DNA of 64,000 bases from Allolobophora icterica (GCA_963556255.1 OY744607.1:45517437-45581436), one strand, 5' to 3'; shown: positions 1 to 11,390, numbered from the stretch's first letter. Numbers and translations: made by a program. The notes: a model not told the origin generated them from the sequence alone.

Positions 1-430
1 ATGCTCCCGAATTGACTACTGTTATGCCCTTCTTATCGGTCTTCGTAAGGTCCGTCTCTTACCTCTGCAGTCAGTCCTAAATGCAGCTGCGAGATTATTA
101 GCACGTCTGCCACGCTACTCACGCATTTCTTCATTCATGTTTGAACAATTGCACTGGCTTCCAATCTCTGTGCACGTATTAAATTCAAAATTCTCATTCT
201 GGTGTCCAAAGCGCAGCGGGATCTCGCCCCTAAATATCTTACTGATGTAATACACCGGCCTCTTTCAGTCTCCTGGCACGGTCCACGTCGCTCCTCGAAT
301 AGACTGGATCTCTTAGTTCCTCATACTAGAACACCTATGGCGCAGTCCCGGTCTTTTGCCGCAAGTGGTCCCTCTCTCTGGAATTCACTTTCTCCTTGTA
401 TACTTAGGCCTCTCTTCTCTCGCTCTTCCG
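1..430 (+). mobile_element. CR1/L2-like LINE, 3' end of reverse transcriptase ORF (broken)
   Basis: Translation from about position 13 reads DYCYALLIGLRKVRLL, then LNAAARLLARLPR and EQLHWLP. After a frameshift near 180 it continues KILILVSKAQRDLAPKYL and ends SFAASGPSLWNSLSP. This is the conserved tail of CR1/L2/Jockey-type non-LTR reverse transcriptases (the 'LQ..NAAARL', 'LHWLP', 'R.F...GP.LWNSLP' blocks). The window starts inside the ORF, so the 5' part is missing. The fragment is interrupted by an opposite-strand LINE piece at about 431-780 and resumes after it. Confidence 0.75.
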
Positions 431-780
431 TCAGGCGTGCGCCGACGATGAGGCCTCAAGGTGACGTCTCCAAACAGCTCTGTCCCTGATTTTTTCAACA
501 GCATCCCTCATCTCCATGTTCTGTGCTTTCAGGTCTTCTTTTATATTGCCCATCCATGTCTTTGTTTGCCTCCCTCTGCTTCGTTTTCCCTCTACATAAC
601 CGTACATAGCTGCGGCCGGAAGCCTCCTGTCATCCATTCGTGTCACATGCCCGAACCATGTAAGCCTTCTTTTCCTGATCTTGTCTACCACTGTCTCCAT
701 CTGACCCAGCTCCTCCCTGGTCACCTCATTTCGGATCTTGTCTCTTCTACTTCTGCCAAGTGGGCCTACTCGTTCTCAAA
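431..780 (-). mobile_element. LINE ORF2 C-terminal fragment nested in the CR1-like element
   Basis: On the minus strand about 97 codons read RKRRLTWFGHVTRMDDRRLP, then YGYVEGKRSRGRQTKTWMGN and IKEDLKAQNMEMRDAVEKI. 'R.LTWFGHV.RM', 'G.RSRGR...W' and 'IKEDL' are typical of the C-terminal end of endonuclease-reverse transcriptase ORFs of RTE/Jockey-type LINEs. Only this end is present, as expected for a 5'-truncated insertion. It splits the plus-strand CR1-like sequence. Confidence 0.65.
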
Positions 781-930
781 TTCTAGTAGGTAACCCCTCT
801 TCCTCTTTTGCTTTACTGAAGACTTATTTCTTCGCTTGTGGCCCTGCGCACTGGGAGCGCCTCTGAACAGTTCACCCTACTAGAGGCGTTTTACAAATGT
901 TTAAATACAGTACAATACAATACAATGACA
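781..930 (+). mobile_element. 3' tail of the CR1/L2-like LINE
   Basis: After the nested minus-strand fragment the plus-strand LINE resumes with LLKTYFFACGPAHW, a usual end of CR1/L2 ORF2. The 'GGGAGCGCCTCTGAACAG' type of 3' UTR follows, then a run of ATACA units at 905-927, the microsatellite tail expected of such LINEs. Confidence 0.6.
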
Positions 931-1594
931 GTTGCTTGGGAAGCAATATTAACGACTGTATACTAGCCATTCTGATATTCTGGATATTGACCCGATTGCG
1001 GCTTGGTTGTGGCGCCCCATCGGTTTATGACTTGTAAGTATGTTGTATGTTCTTTATTGAACCGCTTGCAGACGCACTGCGGCTTACAAAACACAAGCAT
1101 GCGAAACGAGGCGCAATAAACAGAATAAGAAAAACCAATAGATGAGTTAAATGGTGATAAGTTCGTGAAGATGAAATTGGGTTAGATTTAACTAATAAAG
1201 TTTTGATAGGGTATATAACATTCTTTTGATGAAACCCCAATAGATAATTTAAATGATGATAAGTTGGTGAAGATGAAATTAGATTAAATTGTGCACTGAA
1301 CGCCGGCGCAATAGAAGTTATTAATTACAATTACAACTAAAGCCTCTGTCCTGCGCAAACGATTTGCGCGATAGTTCGGAAACATTTCCATTTCCGGGAA
1401 AATCATTTGCTGCTCCTCGTCTCTGCTCTTTGTCCCTCTCCCTGGCTAAGCACAGACATCAACTTGTTCTCATAGTATATTCATATTATAGTGAGATGGC
1501 GCCAGAGCTACTACTTTTGTCTTGTTCTATGTATACTGAATGGACCGCGGATCATGTACGGATTGTTATGTATGTAGATTTTAATGTGTCACAG
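931..1594. other. Upstream region of gene 1 with an imperfect direct repeat
   Basis: No coding signal. Two imperfect copies of a ~56-bp sequence lie at about 1134-1190 and 1237-1292 (both contain AATAGAT, GATAAGTT and GTGAAGATGAAATT). A retroposon-like ATTACAATTACA tail occurs at about 1320-1337. A 5' non-coding exon for gene 1 would have to lie here or further left, but I cannot identify it. Confidence 0.4.
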
Positions 1595-1600
1595 AGCAGA

Positions 1601-4600
1601 ATGGACGACTTGGAGTTACACTTCATGAGATTCAGAGTCACAGACACTCAACTGAGGGCTACGAAGAGTCTCTTCCACCGCACATCTGGACTGCTCATCA
1701 TCCACGGTTGGCTCCATTGTCTGAGCAACGAAACGGTCGTTGCGCTGACCATCGTGGACGAAATTGACCATTTGGAATGGACATGCATGCCCGAATATGG
1801 CCAGGGTGAACCACTCATAATGAAAATTCCCATATCGTCGATTGCACATCGGTGTGTCGTAACAATGAAGGAGCTTCGTAAGATTCCAGACAGCGACCGA
1901 GGAACATCAGATGTGCAGCACTTTCTTGCGATGTCCGAAAGGTCATGCGATACACGGCTAGGCAGTCGCGGAGATATCTATATTACCTCCGCATCAGTAG
2001 GTAAGCCTAGGGCCCATAATAGCCACCAAAGTGGGTATTAGTAGGAGCATAACCACTAATAAATAATGGGAACATAATTGTAAGGTAAGGTAATAAAAAT
2101 ATATATAATTAGTTCGCCAGGTGGCGCATTAATTAAGAAGGAATCCAGGTCTTAGTTATCAGTACAAATTATTGAGATGAGCACTAACTACATTAAAGTA
2201 GTTTAACTGCAGCTACTTTCAAACTACTTCTAAACTACTTTAAAACTACTTTAAATGTTTTTGAACTAGTATTTGTAACTGTAATTGCTCATATATATAT
2301 AGCGCCTCTTCAGGAAACTCCCTATCTGACCATACAAGCAGAGGCGTAACTTTGGTATAAAAAGTGGGGGGTACCAATTTCTTACATACACGAAGCAAGG
2401 CGGAGACTGCGATCTCTTGGAAGGCACAATAATAAAATGTTGATTGGTATTGTTCAAAAAGTGGGGGTACGGTACCCCCAGTCCAAAAGGGGGGGGTACG
2501 GGTACCCCTCGTACCCCCTACAAATTACGCCTATGCATACAAGACAACGATCGAGCAGAGTGTTCTTCAACCGCTTCCGAATTAGAGGCATAGAAATAAG
2601 AAGTAGATTATAGCGCAGCTTATACATGGAAGTCTGCTCCAGAATGAGGGGCTGACCAATGCAAAGCTTCCATGTTTCCCCACAGAAGGCATCATTTAAA
2701 TGTTATTTAATATTTATTCATTTATTAAGCGCCACTAGAACGACGCATTAAACGATGGCGTTGAACAACTGTGAGTGAAGGACTTGTTCCAGGTTCCTAC
2801 ACAGTAACTGTCTTAGAAGACGCTTGAAACCGCAACACTTTTCTGCTGTGTTTTTACTAGTCGATAAATGCCCAATCATTGGGGACCAGCCTCAACTGAG
2901 TGCGAATTGGATCCCAGATGCTTGTGTACCGAAGGCCGTGCTGCTCATCGACTCAACTTACGCCGTAGAGGTTCATTACTGGCGTGTAACGGTTGCTGAA
3001 GATGGAGTTGCGACGGGCAACGGCGGACGCGTGTTGCTTATTCCACGGAATGAGAATCGTCAACGATTCGTAATTCCATCGAACATTCTGGGAGCTGGAG
3101 CCGTATACTATATCACAGTGGAAGGACTCCAGTTGAGCAACGATGGATTCGATTCGTTCAAGGTCTCCAGGATCGTCTGCAGACGTTCTGGTATTTTGGA
3201 GACATACCCAGTACAAGGTATATATATGTACACACATGTGGGTATGTGATTTCTATGGGCTTACCTTCGCAATGTGGGCTTGAAACCAATCAACTAAATG
3301 CTTTCTCTCTTCGATTCTCTTACGCTTGTCGCGATATTAAACTGTTCCCCAAAGAAGCTTAAGCTTAGCATAATCATGGATTCTTTTCAAACAGATGAGA
3401 CATACGTGTCTAGTGTCCATAGGCGTAACTTTGTACATAATATTGTGACGGTGGTGTTCGGTCACCACCACTTTTAAGAGTGACGGTTATCACCACTTTT
3501 TCTCACTGTGCTGAAATATTTTTGCAACATGGCAGTGTCGTTAACATATTAACATCTGTGAAACAGAATGTATACATGCACTTTGTTATCTGCGAGTGAC
3601 TTAAAGTGGCGGACAAAGCATACTCAGTTCGAATAAAGGGGTAGGAGTCAAAAAGGGGAGAGGGGAAGGAGAAGGGAAAAGAGGAGAAGAGGTTCAAGAG
3701 GATGTGACTATCATGTGAGGGCAGAGGAATTTTGTCACCGCCCTTGCCAGTGTCTTTATAGCTCGTTCTGCTGAAGTACATTGGGAGGCGACACAAATTT
3801 TAAACCGACGTGCCGCTAAAGAGTTCGACCTATATTTTCTTATAATCACTTTCAAAGCCGTATATTGAAGTATACATATTTCAGTGGCCAAATGATTGTG
3901 CAAATGCGAAACCGTAGAAAACAGTTTTAAAATACGCTGCCTGTATGTATTCGTCTATAGTACGTAGCTAATTAGCAGCAATAATTAGCCTCGTTGTCTT
4001 TTTGTTATTCTTGCAGCCTCACACAGTTGTGCCGAATTCAACATTCAGATTGAGCGATCCACCTTCACTTCGGCCTCGCTACTCATCACCACCAACGCAC
4101 GTGCCGCTCCGGCCAGCCGCAAATGGAAAATCAAAATCCAGAACACCGCAGAGGTTGCTGGATCTCAAAATCCTTATTATGGCCCAGCGAAAGAATTCGA
4201 AGAATGGACAATCGGAGGCCGTCAGAGCTTCGAATTCCCGTTGCATTTTCATCCCGGACACCAGTATCACGTGACGGTTGAGCGTCTGGGATGGCATGGC
4301 GAGAGCTTTACAATCAGTTCCACAAACCACACCGTCGATTTTAAAGCAGGTACAAAAACCGTAATAGGCCGCTTAAACTTATCAGTTCAAACTGATTCCC
4401 TCACTTGTCAACCGTCTGATATCCACAGAGGCGTCTAACCCCCCCGTAGTCATTGGAGCAACTTCTCCCTCGCCCCCCTTCCTTCCAATGAACCAAGTTA
4501 ATGATGGCACACACACTGACAGAACTCCCTCTTATTTCTTGGAAGGAGCATTTGCTCCAAGGTTCCATGGTGTAGACGCCTCTGGATATCCAAGCACTTT

Positions 4601-6506
4601 CTACTTTACGTGTCACCAGAAAATTCTGTTGCGCCTTTTTCTGTGCTAGTAAGCTACTTTATAATGTCTGGCTATAGGCAACAGTGACTGTGCTTTATTA
4701 CCGGTACTTCGTGTGTAAAACGTTTCTGTCAACAATCGGTGTTTACCGTTTAAACACGTTACTTTTAAGAGAGTACGCGATTCGAAACAAATTTCTTTTC
4801 TAATCGTTTTTTTTAAAGCAGGTCTATTATAGGATCACACTTAGGCAATAATGAATAGTTGGACGTACTGAAAGTTTATGACATCGACAGAAATGTTCGA
4901 AACTGGTGATCGACATTAATTTATACAAAGGCTCTGTTACCTTGTGCTGTCAGCTCGTGGAGCTCTAGCGATCGTCATGGTGAACACTCTCCATTGTTTC
5001 CTATTCGATGACAAGTCCCTTAATTCCGCCAAATTCATACCAGTTACATCTTGTATCTCATCCATCCATCTCTTCCTTGGGCGACCCCGTCTTCTCCTCC
5101 CCTCACCACACGCCAGCATCATTTCCTTCTCCAGACCATCAGATCGCATAACATGTCCAAAGAACCTTAGCTTCATTCTTGTCGCAGTTTGTTTTAACGA
5201 CTCTTCATTCTCAACTCCAATCTCCTCTCGTATTGATTCGTTCGTTCTTTTCTCAGTCCAAGATATTCTCAGCATCTTCCTCCATATCCACATTTCTCTG
5301 AAAGGCTCTGAATATTGTTTATTCATATAGTTGGTCTTTCTGTAGCAAAACATTATTGCAGCCATTTGCAGGTACCTAGTTTGAGTACCCTAGTAGCGAA
5401 AGGTAGCGAAGTATTATGTTCCCCAGTCAGTTTCAGTACTTCAGTTTCTGCAACTCTGTTGTTCCTGATTTCGTCATAAAGAACCTGCCTCTGCTGCAGG
5501 ACCAAAAATCTTTAGAACTCGATGTTTACTGATTTATGATTGGCATCAATGAAAGGAAAGGCCTATCAGCAAGAACGTATCGTACAGCATTCGTGTGGAA
5601 TTTCCTTTATCAGTTAAGAGGACTTGTTCCCTGCAAATCACACCTAGCGGAACCTTACCCACATCTAGGAATCATGGTAGTCGACAATAGGTCTTCTTGA
5701 CTCTTCTATATAGGTCGTCATTTTAGTTCAATTGTACTAGTGTCTAAAACATTACTACTGTAATGTTTTGAATACATTTTAATTGCTACCAGGCAACGTT
5801 GAGTAAATGTCTATCTTTGATTACAGAGCTAACTCTCGAAGACATCCGTGAACTACACAGCAGAGCCGTTGCTCATGCTGCCGGGCAAAGCTTACCCTGC
5901 GATGTTCTGTATCGAAATAAAAACCCCGAAGACTTCGAAGACATCCTTCAAAACCATAAGGGGATAATGAAAGTGTACGACAAGGACAGCAGCGGTGACC
6001 CAGCCTCACCAATTAACCTCCAGATCAAGGGACTCTTCTTTATGGCCAGCGTCGACAGCAAAACAGGAAAACCTCTCAAGACTTCGTATTTTGGGTCCAG
6101 ACGCATCCGCATTCCTGCAAAGGAAATGCTATGTATGGCATCCAATCTATACTTTGCCGACTACTACTGCATGAATAAAAGGGGATTACACTACGTCACT
6201 TTGGTCATGACGAGACCAAACTCGGAAGCAGACATATTTTGCGAGAGTCGGCTGTTACCGCTTGACGTCCACGATGTCGTCAGCAATCCCTTTTTCTTTT
6301 GTAACGTTTATGACGAACCCCGCGTTGCTACGAGTGACGGTCTTCGAGTGGAATTGTTATTCACAGAAAACATCGATATTAGCAGATGTCGATTATTAAA
6401 AATCAAAACGAGGGGAAAAGGCAGTTCAACCCCTGGTGGCAGGCCTAAATATTGCCCGTGCACAGTGTGTAACCTCCCAAGAGATAGTCCTCATCCACGT
6501 TTCTAG
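1601..6506 (+). CDS. Gene 1: PHYHIP-like protein with A domain and two FN3 domains (divergent member)
   Basis: Four coding exons are proposed: 1601-2000, 2861-3217, 4017-4349 and 5827-6506 (589 codons). Acceptors are TGTCACAG, TTTTTACTAG, TTCTTGCAG and GATTACAG; donors are TAG|GTAAGC, CAAG|GTATAT and GCAG|GTACAA. All introns are phase 1 and the total is in frame. Residues 1-133 are the family's N-terminal A domain (ATKSLFHRTSGLLIIHGW, IVDEIDHLEW, MKIPISSIAH). Residues about 134-252 and 253-363 are FN3-like (HYWRVTVAEDG; KWKIKIQNTAE, YHVTVERLGW). Residues 364-589 are the PHYHIP C-terminal domain (LYRNKNPEDF, SPINLQIKGLFFMASV, NLYFADYYCM, RVELLFTENIDI, CPCTVCNLP). The start was chosen because ATG lies 6 nt after an acceptor, as in genes 2-5. 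The family binds phytanoyl-CoA hydroxylase in vertebrates; the function here is unknown. Introns carry hAT MITEs and a LINE fragment. The exon joins rest on homology and splice sites, without transcript support. Confidence 0.72.
2180..2270. repeat. Subterminal-repeat block of a hAT-like element (CTACTTTAAA units)
   Basis: Within intron 1 of gene 1 the motif AAACTACTT recurs several times in less than 100 bp next to GAGCACTAACTAC. A similar block with TAGTTTAACTAAA units is at 58830-59345. Short repeated subterminal motifs next to GAGCACTA-type ends suggest a DNA transposon, but no target duplication was resolved. Confidence 0.35.
2339..2535. mobile_element. hAT-type MITE, GGCGTAACTTTGG family
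   Basis: A 197-bp element begins CAGAGGCGTAACTTTGG and ends CAAATTACGCCTATG, imperfect terminal inverted repeats. It is flanked by a perfect 8-bp duplication CATACAAG (2331-2338 and 2536-2543), as hAT elements make. The interior is rich in GGGGTACC-like strings. Relatives lie at 36636-36965, 37242-37435 and 52037-52232. Confidence 0.85.
3418..3746 (-). mobile_element. hAT-type non-autonomous element, deletion derivative of the 7169-8140 element
   Basis: The element starts CATAGGCGTAACTTTG and ends TTTGTCACCGCCCTTG. It is flanked by CTAGTGTC (3410-3417) and CCAGTGTC (3747-3754), an 8-bp duplication with one mismatch. Its interior resembles 7180-7370 in reverse orientation (CGAACTGAGTATGCTTTGTC on the minus strand against AATTCAGTATGCTTTGTC). 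It lies in intron 2 of gene 1. Confidence 0.7.
4426..4584. mobile_element. Short hAT-type MITE in intron 3 of gene 1
   Basis: The 159-bp element starts CAGAGGCGTCTAACCCCCC and ends GTGTAGACGCCTCTG, a clear inverted repeat. It has a perfect 8-bp target duplication GATATCCA at 4418-4425 and 4585-4592. No coding content. Confidence 0.85.
4930..5370 (-). mobile_element. LINE ORF2 C-terminal fragment in intron 3 of gene 1
   Basis: Minus-strand translation of 142 codons reads WRKMLRISWTEKRTNESI, then LRFFGHVMRSDGLEKEMM and RRRRGRPRKRWMDEIQDVTG. These are hallmark C-terminal blocks of endonuclease-reverse transcriptase LINEs. The ORF is open over this stretch but lacks the polymerase core, so it is a 5'-truncated copy. 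It differs from the fragment at 431-780, so it is probably another subfamily. Confidence 0.7.
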
Positions 6507-6669
6507 AACATTCCGTGTGTCCTTCGAACTTATTTGAGTCGGTGTTGTGCTTTAGGGACCGTTACTGGAATGTGAATGCTTGCAAATTCTGGAGTCATGT
6601 AGTGTAGCGACTTCTAACAAGTACTGCATAAATATATTTTCACACCTTATAACAAATATTCTTCACATC
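6507..6669. other. 3' flank of gene 1
   Basis: Directly follows the TAG stop of gene 1. No canonical AATAAA was seen in this piece. The sequence is AT-rich before the MITE at 6670. Confidence 0.35.
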
Positions 6670-6844
6670 CATGGGCGTCCGCATGAATTTTTCTAGGGGG
6701 AAGAGACATTTTTGTAGAAGGCAAACTTTTCCATAATTTTTCTGGTGGGGGGAGGGCAAAATGACGATTTTTGCATGAACACAGAAAACGAGATAATTTT
6801 CAAAATCCTGGAGGGATGCCCCTTTCCCCTTCTGGACGCCCATG
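6670..6844. mobile_element. hAT-type MITE, GGGCGTCCGCATG family
   Basis: The 175-bp element starts CATGGGCGTCCGCATG and ends CTTCTGGACGCCCATG. Flanks TTCACATC (6662-6669) and TTCACACC (6845-6852) form an 8-bp duplication with one mismatch. It lies about 160 bp after the gene 1 stop, so it may be within the 3' UTR. Confidence 0.75.
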
Positions 6845-7168
6845 TTCACACCACTAGTAAATTTGTCAACACATGTTTAGGTCGATTTGCATTTCCGTGT
6901 GGTGCGGTCAACCAAATAACTGGAGAATTGTTCGCTTATCAACGGTTTAGGCAAATGAACACATAGACCTAATGTGCACAGGGTCAAGTATAATACACCA
7001 ATTTGTGACATTCAGAATACAAATAACGGAACAGGTTAATATTAATTACGTTTCACTGTAGGAATTATATGAATTAGTGCGATATTGTGTAGGAATGAGC
7101 ATCAAAATAACTGTACACAAAGTACACTAAATGACATAGGCGTAGACTCGGGGGGGGGTTGTCGGGGC

Positions 7169-8140
7169 CATGGGCGTAACTTTTCCCCAGATAGTGGTGG
7201 TGACTATTCCTCTGCTCACTAGGCCTACTCTTCCTTTCCTTTCCCTTCTTTCTCCCCTCGCCTTCCTCTATCCCTTCCCCCATAAACGAATTCAGTATGC
7301 TTTGTCTGCCACTTTAGGTCACCCGCAAAGTAGAACAGCACATGTTTACATTTTGTTTAACTACTGTTAATGAGTTGACGAGACAAGGATAGAGCTTAAG
7401 AGCAGTCACTCGTGAATCGTGACTCATTGGTAATGAGAAGAAAAGTCAGAACTTTCCAAACAGTACAAGTCTACGATAATTGCGGCTGAAAAGTTATTTG
7501 CAAGTACGCAAATGCCAAGGCAGTCAGTGTACTGATGCACATGGCATACTGCTTTTTTCCACAGAGTTGAGCCGTCTTGGCTCATAGAAGTCCAGTCCTC
7601 CCAGTGTTTGCGACATTTGCTCAAGAACCTCAATGATAGACTCGTGCTGATCAATGGTTCGACGAATTGCATTGGCTCTGATGGTCCACCGTGTCGGAAA
7701 CAAAGGTTTCAGAGCTAACACCGTCTCTTGGTGACCTGCTGTGAGGGACGCAAATAGAGTCTGAAACTTGCCAGACTGTGAGGATAGAACTCCCAGCTCG
7801 TTCACGAGATACTGCGTCACGAACAACATGCGAATTCTTGATTGATGTCTCTGTTACAACGAGGTTTATGCAGTGTGCATAACAGCGCACAAACAGTGCA
7901 AGAGGCGGTACATCCTTTATCAATGCTTGCGCACCATTATACATGCCAGATATGTTAGAGGCCCTATCATAGGTGTGTCCTCTAAGCTGCTGCATATGTA
8001 ATTCAAGGCAAAGCAAAAAATCCAAGATTATGCTTTTAAGAGTTTCATTGCAGGACCAAAAAATGGTGGTGACTATCACCACCACTTTTAAAAGTGGGGG
8101 TGACCGGAGACCACCGTCACAATAGAAAGTTACGCCTATG
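7169..8140 (-). mobile_element. hAT-type element with decayed ZMYM1-like transposase, nested
   Basis: Ends are CATGGGCGTAACTTTTCC and GAAAGTTACGCCTATG. Flanks GTCGGGGC (7161-7168) and GCCGGGG plus C form an 8-bp duplication with one mismatch. Minus-strand translation at about 7560-8070 reads LRGHTYDRASNISGMYNGAQ, then LALFVRCYAHCINLVV, and later LFPTRWTIRANAIRR. This resembles the 'G..YDGASNMSG..NG.Q', 'VHC.AH.LNL' and 'RW..R..A' blocks of ZMYM1-like hAT transposases. The coding sequence is frameshifted and lacks both ends, so the copy is not autonomous. Confidence 0.8.
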
Positions 8141-8365
8141 GCCGGGGCAGTGGCGTACGGAGCTGAAGTGCCGCCCGGGGCGAGGGTCCAAAATTCCGCC
8201 CTTGGCCACTTAATTTTCAATATGCCATTTTCTCTAAGATATTGCATGACGATCGTATTATATATACAATTTTATTGTATACAGTTTATAGCTTTTCTGA
8301 ATTTTTCATTTTTCACCGTACTTTGTCATTATCAGTTTATCCGTTGTAGCTATACACTGTCATTA

Positions 8366-8630
8366 CATGGGCGGCGATCAAGAGGGTCGAGGGGGGGGGA
8401 CAAGATCCCCACCTTTAACAGTGGGGGACACGCCATGCATCGGACCCTCCACATTTTGAAGAAACACCAAAAAGGGTCAATACATTTGTTTTTACCTTTT
8501 TTGACCAGATCAATTCACGGCGATAATTTTTTGGCCTCTTTTTTGACCAGATCAGCTCAAAACTCTTTTTTCGACAGATCAGTTCAAAAATGTCCCCCTC
8601 ACCTTTCAAACAAGATCGCCGCCACTGACT
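8366..8630. mobile_element. MITE with GGGCGGCGATC ends, nested inside the 8148-9614 element
   Basis: It starts CATGGGCGGCGATCAAGAGG and ends CAAGATCGCCGCCACTG. The interior repeats TTTTTTGACCAGATCA several times. The same family occurs in opposite orientation at 14791-16191. The target duplication is unclear here (ACTGTCAT against ACTGTTAA at best). Confidence 0.6.
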
Positions 8631-8708
8631 GTTAACTTTCTGAAATCTATTTGATTAGATGAAAAACATTTTATTGCATGACTTGCAACTTTCGCTGACT
8701 CGCTGTGT

Positions 8709-8766
8709 TGTGTACAGTACTGTACAGTACAGTACAGTACAGTACAGTACATACATACATACATAT
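8709..8766. repeat. GTACA/ATAC simple repeat
   Basis: Units of GTACA followed by ATAC units. Confidence 0.9.
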
Positions 8767-9736
8767 TAGAAAAACTTCTCTCACAACTAGCAATGCTGAC
8801 ACACATTGTTAAAAATATGTGTAGGCCTAGTGCAATGGTAAAGATTGGGAGATACTATGCGTATCTCCACTTCACACTCAATTGTAAAACTTCCAATGTA
8901 TTTTATTTACTGATAATAATATAATATGCTCATATTTAGTAAACATTGCAAAACAACTGCAGTCTGCACATTATTGCAAAAACGCCAAAGGAAAAAATTA
9001 ATAGCAAGTAGCCGAAATTTGAAAATAATTATATATAACTGAATAATATTACTAAACTCTGTTGAAAGGATAAGTGCTCATTTCGAATGACAAAATCATG
9101 CAATCAATTTCGGTCATAACCAGACCAATTTTAAAATTAATTTTAAAAAGAGGACTAGCCTAAACATAGTTGTGAAAAGGTGGTGGTGATATTGACAGTT
9201 TGTGATTAAATTTTATTCCAAGTCATTAATTCGTTTAGATACCTATACATATATGATTACAAAGGGCGGCATAACAAAGAATATGCTTTCAAGTACACTA
9301 TGCTGTTCGTAGTCTGTTACTATGTTTACAGTTTACTAGATAAATGCGATTCCGCTTCAATTCTGCAATTCTGTTCAGTGTTCAACGTAGACCTCTTAGA
9401 GTGATGCCGCCCTAACGATCAACGGAAGCCAAGCCGACTTGACCGAAGTGACAGTTTCTTTCCTTCCCCTATTTCTTTCTTCCTTCTCTTCTACTTTTTA
9501 ATTTTTATCCAAAATTCACTCTTTTTTTATTTTTCTTCAACCCCATTTTGCCGCCCCTGCAAAAGTGCCGCCCGGGGCGACTCGCCCCCTCTGCCCCCCT
9601 TCGGTACGCCACTGGGCCGGGGCACGTGCCCCCTTATATATTGAGATGGACTGTACACCCAATACTACAAGTGTAGAACGAATTACCAAATGCCCCCACC
9701 CAATATTTTGAACAAGTTTACGCCAGTGCTAAATGA

Positions 9737-10290
9737 CACCACTGTTAAAACAAAATTTTCCGTAGAAGACACGGTGACTTAATAAACGGTAGGGCCCTCC
9801 TTTTGACGCGCATTGCGCTTGTTCAAGTCTTCTTCTGCTGTTTTGTATAGTTGTTGCTGATTTACATGTGTCCCAGACCTTGCATTAATGAGTCGCAGTT
9901 TCTCGAAAAGCTGTCGGCCAACAGCTACGCTTTCTCGCTGACTGGACGCTATTTATAGACTCAAAACCATATTAGGGCCTACGCAATGGGTTTCCCAAAG
10001 CTCGGCACTTGCGTGTAACATAAAAGCTGTCCACTTGTAAGATCTCGAACAAGATAAGACGAACAATTCATCGCTGTAATGTAGGCCTAACCATCATCGT
10101 CATAATAATTATCATGTTACAATAATATTACATCACGCAAATTCTGATGACAGCGTTGCATTCGGGAAACCATAAGCATCTGCACTGTTTTCACAGAATA
10201 CGAGCCACTTCGAGTTCCTGTAGTTTGCGATGAAGCAAGGAAGCGTGGTCGCACTGAAGCACTGCAGACATACACACCTTACTATTAATA
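9737..10290. repeat. Spacer I, copy upstream of gene 2
   Basis: No ORF of interest. The stretch from about 9830 to 10200 is homologous to 23885-24250 and 43805-44180 (shared AGTTTCTGCAAAAGCTG-like, GGACGCTATTTATAGACTC, CAATGGGTTTCC, AGCTGTCCACTTGTAA). Spacer I thus lies upstream of genes 2, 3 and 5. It contains CTATTTATAG at 9949-9958, which matches a MEF2/TATA-type sequence. Confidence 0.7.
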
Positions 10291-11249
10291 CGTTTGACAA
10301 AAATATTATTTTTATATTTTTCTGCCGTTTTTAAGCAATCGTATATGACGGGATCGAGTAGAAATTGTGTACCCCACAGAATTTTAATCGCCTATATACT
10401 TCAAAGTTTAAACAGTGAGGGGTATGGAAAGCACGAGTACAGATTGTTGAGATGTGGAAGTCATAAAATTTCTGTCCTTATGTAATCCGATGCCATTTCA
10501 TGTAACTATTTTCGAGCTGTAAATGTAAATGTAAATCTTCGAAATTTCTCAGCGTCACAAAAAAGCCGTCAGGGAGATCAGCTTAGCGCTGGCGCTATGT
10601 CAATTCAAGTCCTCAATGGCCAGGCTGCCAAGTGAAGGCCAGGTGGTTCTCGAGGCCAAGGCAAAGAGAGGACAAGGCCCAGGTGACACCAAATACCGTT
10701 CTATTATTATTATCTACTTCGGCGCCACTACCCCTGTGACGAAAAAACAAAGGCAGACCAAGACTACGCTGAAAAGATAATAAATGAGGATAAAATATCA
10801 CTTGGACTAACACTAGGGAGGTGCAATGGACTTGACAAATGACCGAGGACAATGCTGATAATTTATTTGTACCTATAACCGCAAAATGGCTGGTGTCAAG
10901 AACTGATGATGATGATGATGATGACGACGATGATGATGATGATGATGATGATGATAACCCATATGATGTCATTAAATGGCATATTTATCTAGCGCCACAT
11001 GTGCTTCACATATCAGACGACTTATTCACGTGTGAATACGTTGGTTACCGCGGCAAAGCTTTCTTAGTTTTTGGTGTGCCATCGGTCGATGCCTTGTGCA
11101 CTAGACACCGGGGCCAGAGAAGTTACTACTTACAAATACAATTTTGGCCACTGAATGAATCTGGAGGTAATCTCTGTCTAGGCAGAGCCACAGCAGAATC
11201 ACACCTATAACACACACCTGCATATCACATCTACTTCATCATTTTCAAG
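10291..11249. other. Intergenic DNA with SINE fragments and a GAT repeat
   Basis: No gene recognised. About 10520-10610 matches 20282-20350 (TTCGAAATTTCTCAGCG type), a short dispersed repeat. A (GAT)n run lies at about 10903-10955. A retroposon tail with GCCATCGGTCGATGCCTTGT and a CACCGG motif lies at about 11080-11130. Confidence 0.45.
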
Positions 11250-11299
11250 TGTGTGTGGATGTGTGCGTGTAGGTTATGCGCAGGTGTGTGTGTGCGTAC

Positions 11300-11368
<69 letters not shown>

Positions 11369-11390
11369 GTGTGTGTGTGTATGTGTCTTT
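11250..11390. repeat. (GT)n-(AT)n-(GT)n microsatellite upstream of gene 2
   Basis: GT-rich sequence, then an AT run of about 64 bp at 11300-11364, then GT-rich again. Equivalent GT-rich tracts precede genes 3 (27600-27700) and 5 (45445-45600). Confidence 0.9.

Larger units (their letters stand above)
8148..9614. mobile_element. hAT-type element with CAGTGGCGTACGG ends, nested
   Basis: The element begins CAGTGGCGTACGGAGCTG and ends TTCGGTACGCCACTG, with GTGCCGCCCGGGGCGA near both ends in inverted orientation. It has a perfect 8-bp duplication GGCCGGGG at 8140-8147 and 9615-9622. The interior is AT-rich without a recognisable transposase, and contains a smaller MITE at about 8366-8630 and a GTAC/ATAC repeat. 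Confidence 0.85.
7135..9728. mobile_element. Outer hAT-type element of a nested cluster
   Basis: The element begins CATAGGCGTAGACTCGGGGG and ends AAGTTTACGCCAGTG, with a perfect 8-bp duplication CTAAATGA at 7127-7134 and 9729-9736. Only about 140 bp is its own sequence (GTGCCCCCTTATATATTGAG, AAATGCCCCCACCCAATA). The rest is two further elements inserted inside it. Confidence 0.75.

Noticed and set aside
1364..1600. Upstream extension of the gene 1 first exon
   Set aside because: The frame is open but does not match the family. The acceptor TGTCACAG at 1594 and the ATG at 1601 fit the pattern of genes 2-5.
10839..11210. ORF with an Asp run as a small gene
   Set aside because: It runs through a GAT repeat and a retroposon tail, with no homology to the array and no splice pattern.
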